Source: Acanthosepion esculentum
Taxonomy: Eukaryota > Mollusca > Cephalopoda > Sepiida > Sepiidae
Assembly: GCA_964036315.1 (NCBI GenBank)
Contig: OZ038485.1
Span: 81,415,863-81,479,862 of the forward strand
DNA length: 64,000 bases
Reading direction: 5' to 3'
Positions 61,791-64,000 of this stretch are shown here, piece after piece (the stretch's first letter is position 1; each line of letters begins with the position of its first letter). The notes beneath the pieces are model-generated. The model worked only from the letters and a program-made list of their open reading frames with translations. It was not told the DNA's origin and ran no database searches. A program made the translations under genes and the position numbers.

Positions 61791-62235
61791 CCGTTGGGTA
61801 TTTGAAAAACATTATGGAGTCAAAAGGAAGAGATTTTTGGAGCTGAAATTACCTTTCATTATCGTCTATGATATTGTCTAGTATCCACTGCTGATATTAC
61901 ACAGCAGTTAAGAACTCTTTCGTCTCTAATGAAGTTTTTCTGGGCTCGACATTTTGTACTTGGACTCTGTGGAAACAGAATGAGCAATAACTGAGCAGTA
62001 CTAAAAATAAGAACTAGATCATATATCTCTAGACATGAGCAGTGGGACGTGAACAGTCTACACCAGTAGATTGAATAAAGGAATCAGTTCAAAATTCCCT
62101 GTAGGTTACCCAGATCGATGTACACCTGATAAATGCCGGAGGGAACAAGGGCCGAAACGTCGTGATAACAACAAAGATGAGGACAATAGTCCGAATATAA
62201 ATAATGATAACTCCACGTCTTAGAATTTCAGAGAA
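61791..62235 (+). repeat. 450 bp repeat with hammerhead-like core, copy 2
   Basis: Same orientation and order as 59323-59775. The core (62121-62166) reads CACCTGATAA, GCC...GGC, GAAAC, ACGTC, GTG; G8 of CUGANGA is A. Stem I CAC/GTG is kept. Lacks about 20 bp (ACCACAGAGGAGGATTGAT) present in copy 1. Confidence 0.78.
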
Positions 62236-62239
62236 AAAA

Positions 62240-62715
62240 TGTGCCTTGTCTGACGAAATGAGACGCTACAAATCTTCCATAGCCCAATGGAACTGTCCTC
62301 CGACCTAGGTGAAATAGAGCAATCAGTCAGTCACGTGCCCCGCAACCCACATTTATGCAATCGTTACTGCAGTGGAAAGGGCATTTAGGGCAAGACAAAA
62401 CCTTCTTCAGACATGTTTTTATTAGGAATTATCCTTCTTCTACCAACCAAAACAGACTGCTATATATTAAACACATCGCTGGAGTAAGATGGGTTCATGC
62501 CTTTTCCAAGCACATTAGGGCGAAATGAATGAAAGAGAATAGGTTACATTTGAATTTTCTATAACTATTCGCTAAACGTACCTCAGATACAGGGTTTAAA
62601 TAATTACACGAAAGTCTACGAAACTCCATTGAATACAATGTACACTGCACGTTGCGTTGACTGATGAGCTGCGTTGAAATGGGGTCTAATTTTGATGCAT
62701 TGTCGCGCGTAGTTG
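62240..62715. other. No gene seen; short SINE-T trace
   Basis: At 62480-62530 CTGGAGTAAGATGGGTTCATG and TTTTCCAAGCACATTAGG resemble the SINE-T antisense body. Otherwise nothing was recognised. Confidence 0.35.
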
Positions 62716-62716
62716 A

Positions 62717-62767
<51 letters not shown>

Positions 62768-63317
62768 TCCTTTGATATCTGGCGTTTACACATTTCTTTC
62801 CGGGTCCCGCCCAGGGACCTAAGGTTAGAAATGGCATCATGACACTTTCCACTGCAAAAGAAAAAAGAAAAAATAATTACATAGATAAAGCCCTTCGTAA
62901 AGTGTGGGATGTACTTGTCAGAACAATTTTTTGTATCTCTTTGAGGCATGGACTTCCAGGGATCCCTTCAATCAGCCTACTGGAATCTTTTCCAACCAGT
63001 CCAAGGGCTCCAACTACAACAGGAATTGTTGATGTTCCCATGTGCCACATTTTTGAGATTTCTATTTCAAGGTCCTGGTATTTTGACAGTTTTTCGAATA
63101 TCTTCAAAGATACATTACAGTCTGCAGGGACTGCCATATCAATAAGGAGGCATTTATTTTGTTTGTGGTCTTTAATAACAATGTCTGGGCGGTTGGCTTT
63201 GATTGTTCTGTCAGTGTGTATTGTGTAGTCCCACAGAATTGTAACCGGGTCAGGGTGGTGTTCGTACCAGTTTTTTTCAGTTTCCTTCCCATAGGAGTTG
63301 CAAATTTTCCAGTGCAG
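62716..63317 (-). pseudogene. Non-LTR retrotransposon 3' part with (AAT)n tail, copy 1
   Basis: On the minus strand: a NRPDIVIKDHKQNKCLLIDM block (split over two frames), AVPADCNVSLKIFEKLSKYQ, DLEIEISKMWHM, IPVVVGALGLVGK and IQKIVLTSTSHTLRR. This is the C-terminal region, with a restriction-like-endonuclease look (PD...D.K..LID), of a non-LTR class I recall as R4/Dong-like. A 3' UTR (GGACCC-type block, TTAGGTCCC) follows and the copy ends in (AAT)n at 62716-62768. 5'-truncated at 63317. Confidence 0.68.
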
Positions 63318-63333
63318 ATTATTATTATTATTA

Positions 63334-63368
<35 letters not shown>

Positions 63369-63713
63369 TCTTCCTTGGATTTCTTCTTTTTTTTTTACTC
63401 AATTCCATCCGGGTCCCAACCAGTGACCTAAGGTCAGAAATGGCTTCATGATATTTTCCACTGATCATTTTTTCAAAAAATCAAAAAACAATAAAACTAA
63501 GATCATACACATTTTACATACATAATGCTCTTCATAATGTGTGAACTGTACTTGTGAGTACAATTGTTTGTATTTCTTCAAGGTATGGGTTAACAGGAAT
63601 CCCTTCAATGAGTCTATCGGAGCCTTTTCCAATCAATCCGAGGGCTCCAACTACAACTAGAATTGTTGATGCCTTTATGTACCACATTTCTGAGATTTCG
63701 ATTTCAAGGTCCT

Positions 63714-63715
<2 letters not shown>
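63318..63715 (-). pseudogene. Same retrotransposon, copy 2, with (AAT)n tail
   Basis: The minus frame reads KDLEIEISEMWYIKAST, LVVVGALGLIGKGSDRLIEG and EEIQTIVLTSTVHTL, then the same 3' UTR, ending in (AAT)n at 63318-63368. Copy 1 begins exactly where this tail starts. The copy is cut at 63715, where a third (ATT)n tract begins. Confidence 0.7.
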
Positions 63716-63775
<60 letters not shown>

Positions 63776-63776
63776 T
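63716..63776. repeat. (ATT)n, possible tail of a third copy
   Basis: About 20 ATT units adjoin the 5' end of copy 2, interrupting its reading at DLEIEI. The sequence to the right (63777 to the end) is not recognisable as the same 3' UTR. Confidence 0.75.
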
Positions 63777-64000
63777 TCATTCACCCATTTGGACAGCGCA
63801 TCTGGGTGCTCGGGGACTTCAGCTGCAGGTATTCACGTATTTTTCGTATACTCTTGCTATTGTCATTTGCTACTGTTGCCTACAAAAAAAAAACAAAAAA
63901 AACTAGAGCTGTTGACACCATCAATTTATCCCCTAACATGTCATTCAGCAATCAAACGGCGTAAAGTCCTTTGTGTTTGCTATGGCCACAGCTACGCTAC
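63777..64000. other. Unassigned right edge
   Basis: No supported feature; an A-rich run lies at 63883-63902. Confidence 0.35.

Noticed and set aside
62655..62700. Hammerhead candidate CTGATGAGCTGCGTTGAAA...GGGGTC
   Set aside because: No self-complementary stem II between CTGATGA and GAAA, and no stem I.

Overview
This window looks like animal genomic DNA made almost entirely of repeats. No bacterial-type genes, rRNA operon, CRISPR array or intact host protein gene could be supported. It is AT-rich, has many long (AT)n, ATCT, GT, GAA and ATT microsatellites, and is filled with decayed LINEs, tRNA-derived SINEs, mariner/pogo/Tc1 remnants and foldback repeats. The LINE and SINE mix resembles cephalopod molluscs (octopus-like). 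That assignment is inference from recalled family resemblance, not from a search.

Layout. 0-6 kb: SINE fragments, a 135 bp palindrome, a deleted mariner with TIRs and TA flanks (3048-3883), and a transposase tail. 6-13 kb: two copies of a CR1/L2-like LINE (called LINE-B here), one interrupted by an antisense piece of a second LINE (LINE-A, APE-type, RTE-like); an inverted pair of an unclassified element; a 650-680 bp dispersed direct repeat; and terminal-repeat-like palindromes. 13-19 kb: sparse DNA with one weak spliced-exon candidate, a Tc1 remnant and a second deleted mariner with TIRs (18356-19235). 19.2-21.4 kb: the most interesting stretch. A 318-nt-period tandem unit carries a tRNA-like Pol III promoter and an apparently intact hammerhead ribozyme, followed by a 0.7 kb palindrome with tRNA-Ser-like sequence and a hammerhead-bearing SINE. 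21.8-32 kb: many 3' fragments of LINE-A and LINE-B, one split by a solo-LTR-like insert, plus GC-rich structured tandem repeats. 33.2-34.2 kb: a frameshifted reverse-transcriptase ORF beside a terminal-repeat-like block. 36-49 kb: more fragments, a pogo/Tigger remnant and a 5S rRNA-derived SINE. 51.4-58.3 kb: about 65 monomers of 104/105 bp, expanded from a short LINE-A coding segment, with higher-order duplications. 58.3-64 kb: foldback elements, hammerhead-bearing repeats, a 5S-tRNA chimeric SINE, and consecutive minus-strand LINE 3' ends each ending in an (AAT)n tail.

No cooperating gene set is present. The recurring themes are self-cleaving-RNA motifs in at least three repeat families, palindromes centred on or flanked by (AT)n, and repeats built from other repeats (a satellite from a LINE, a SINE from 5S rRNA plus tRNA). 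Family names LINE-A, LINE-B, SINE-T, SINE-H and element E are local labels used only here.
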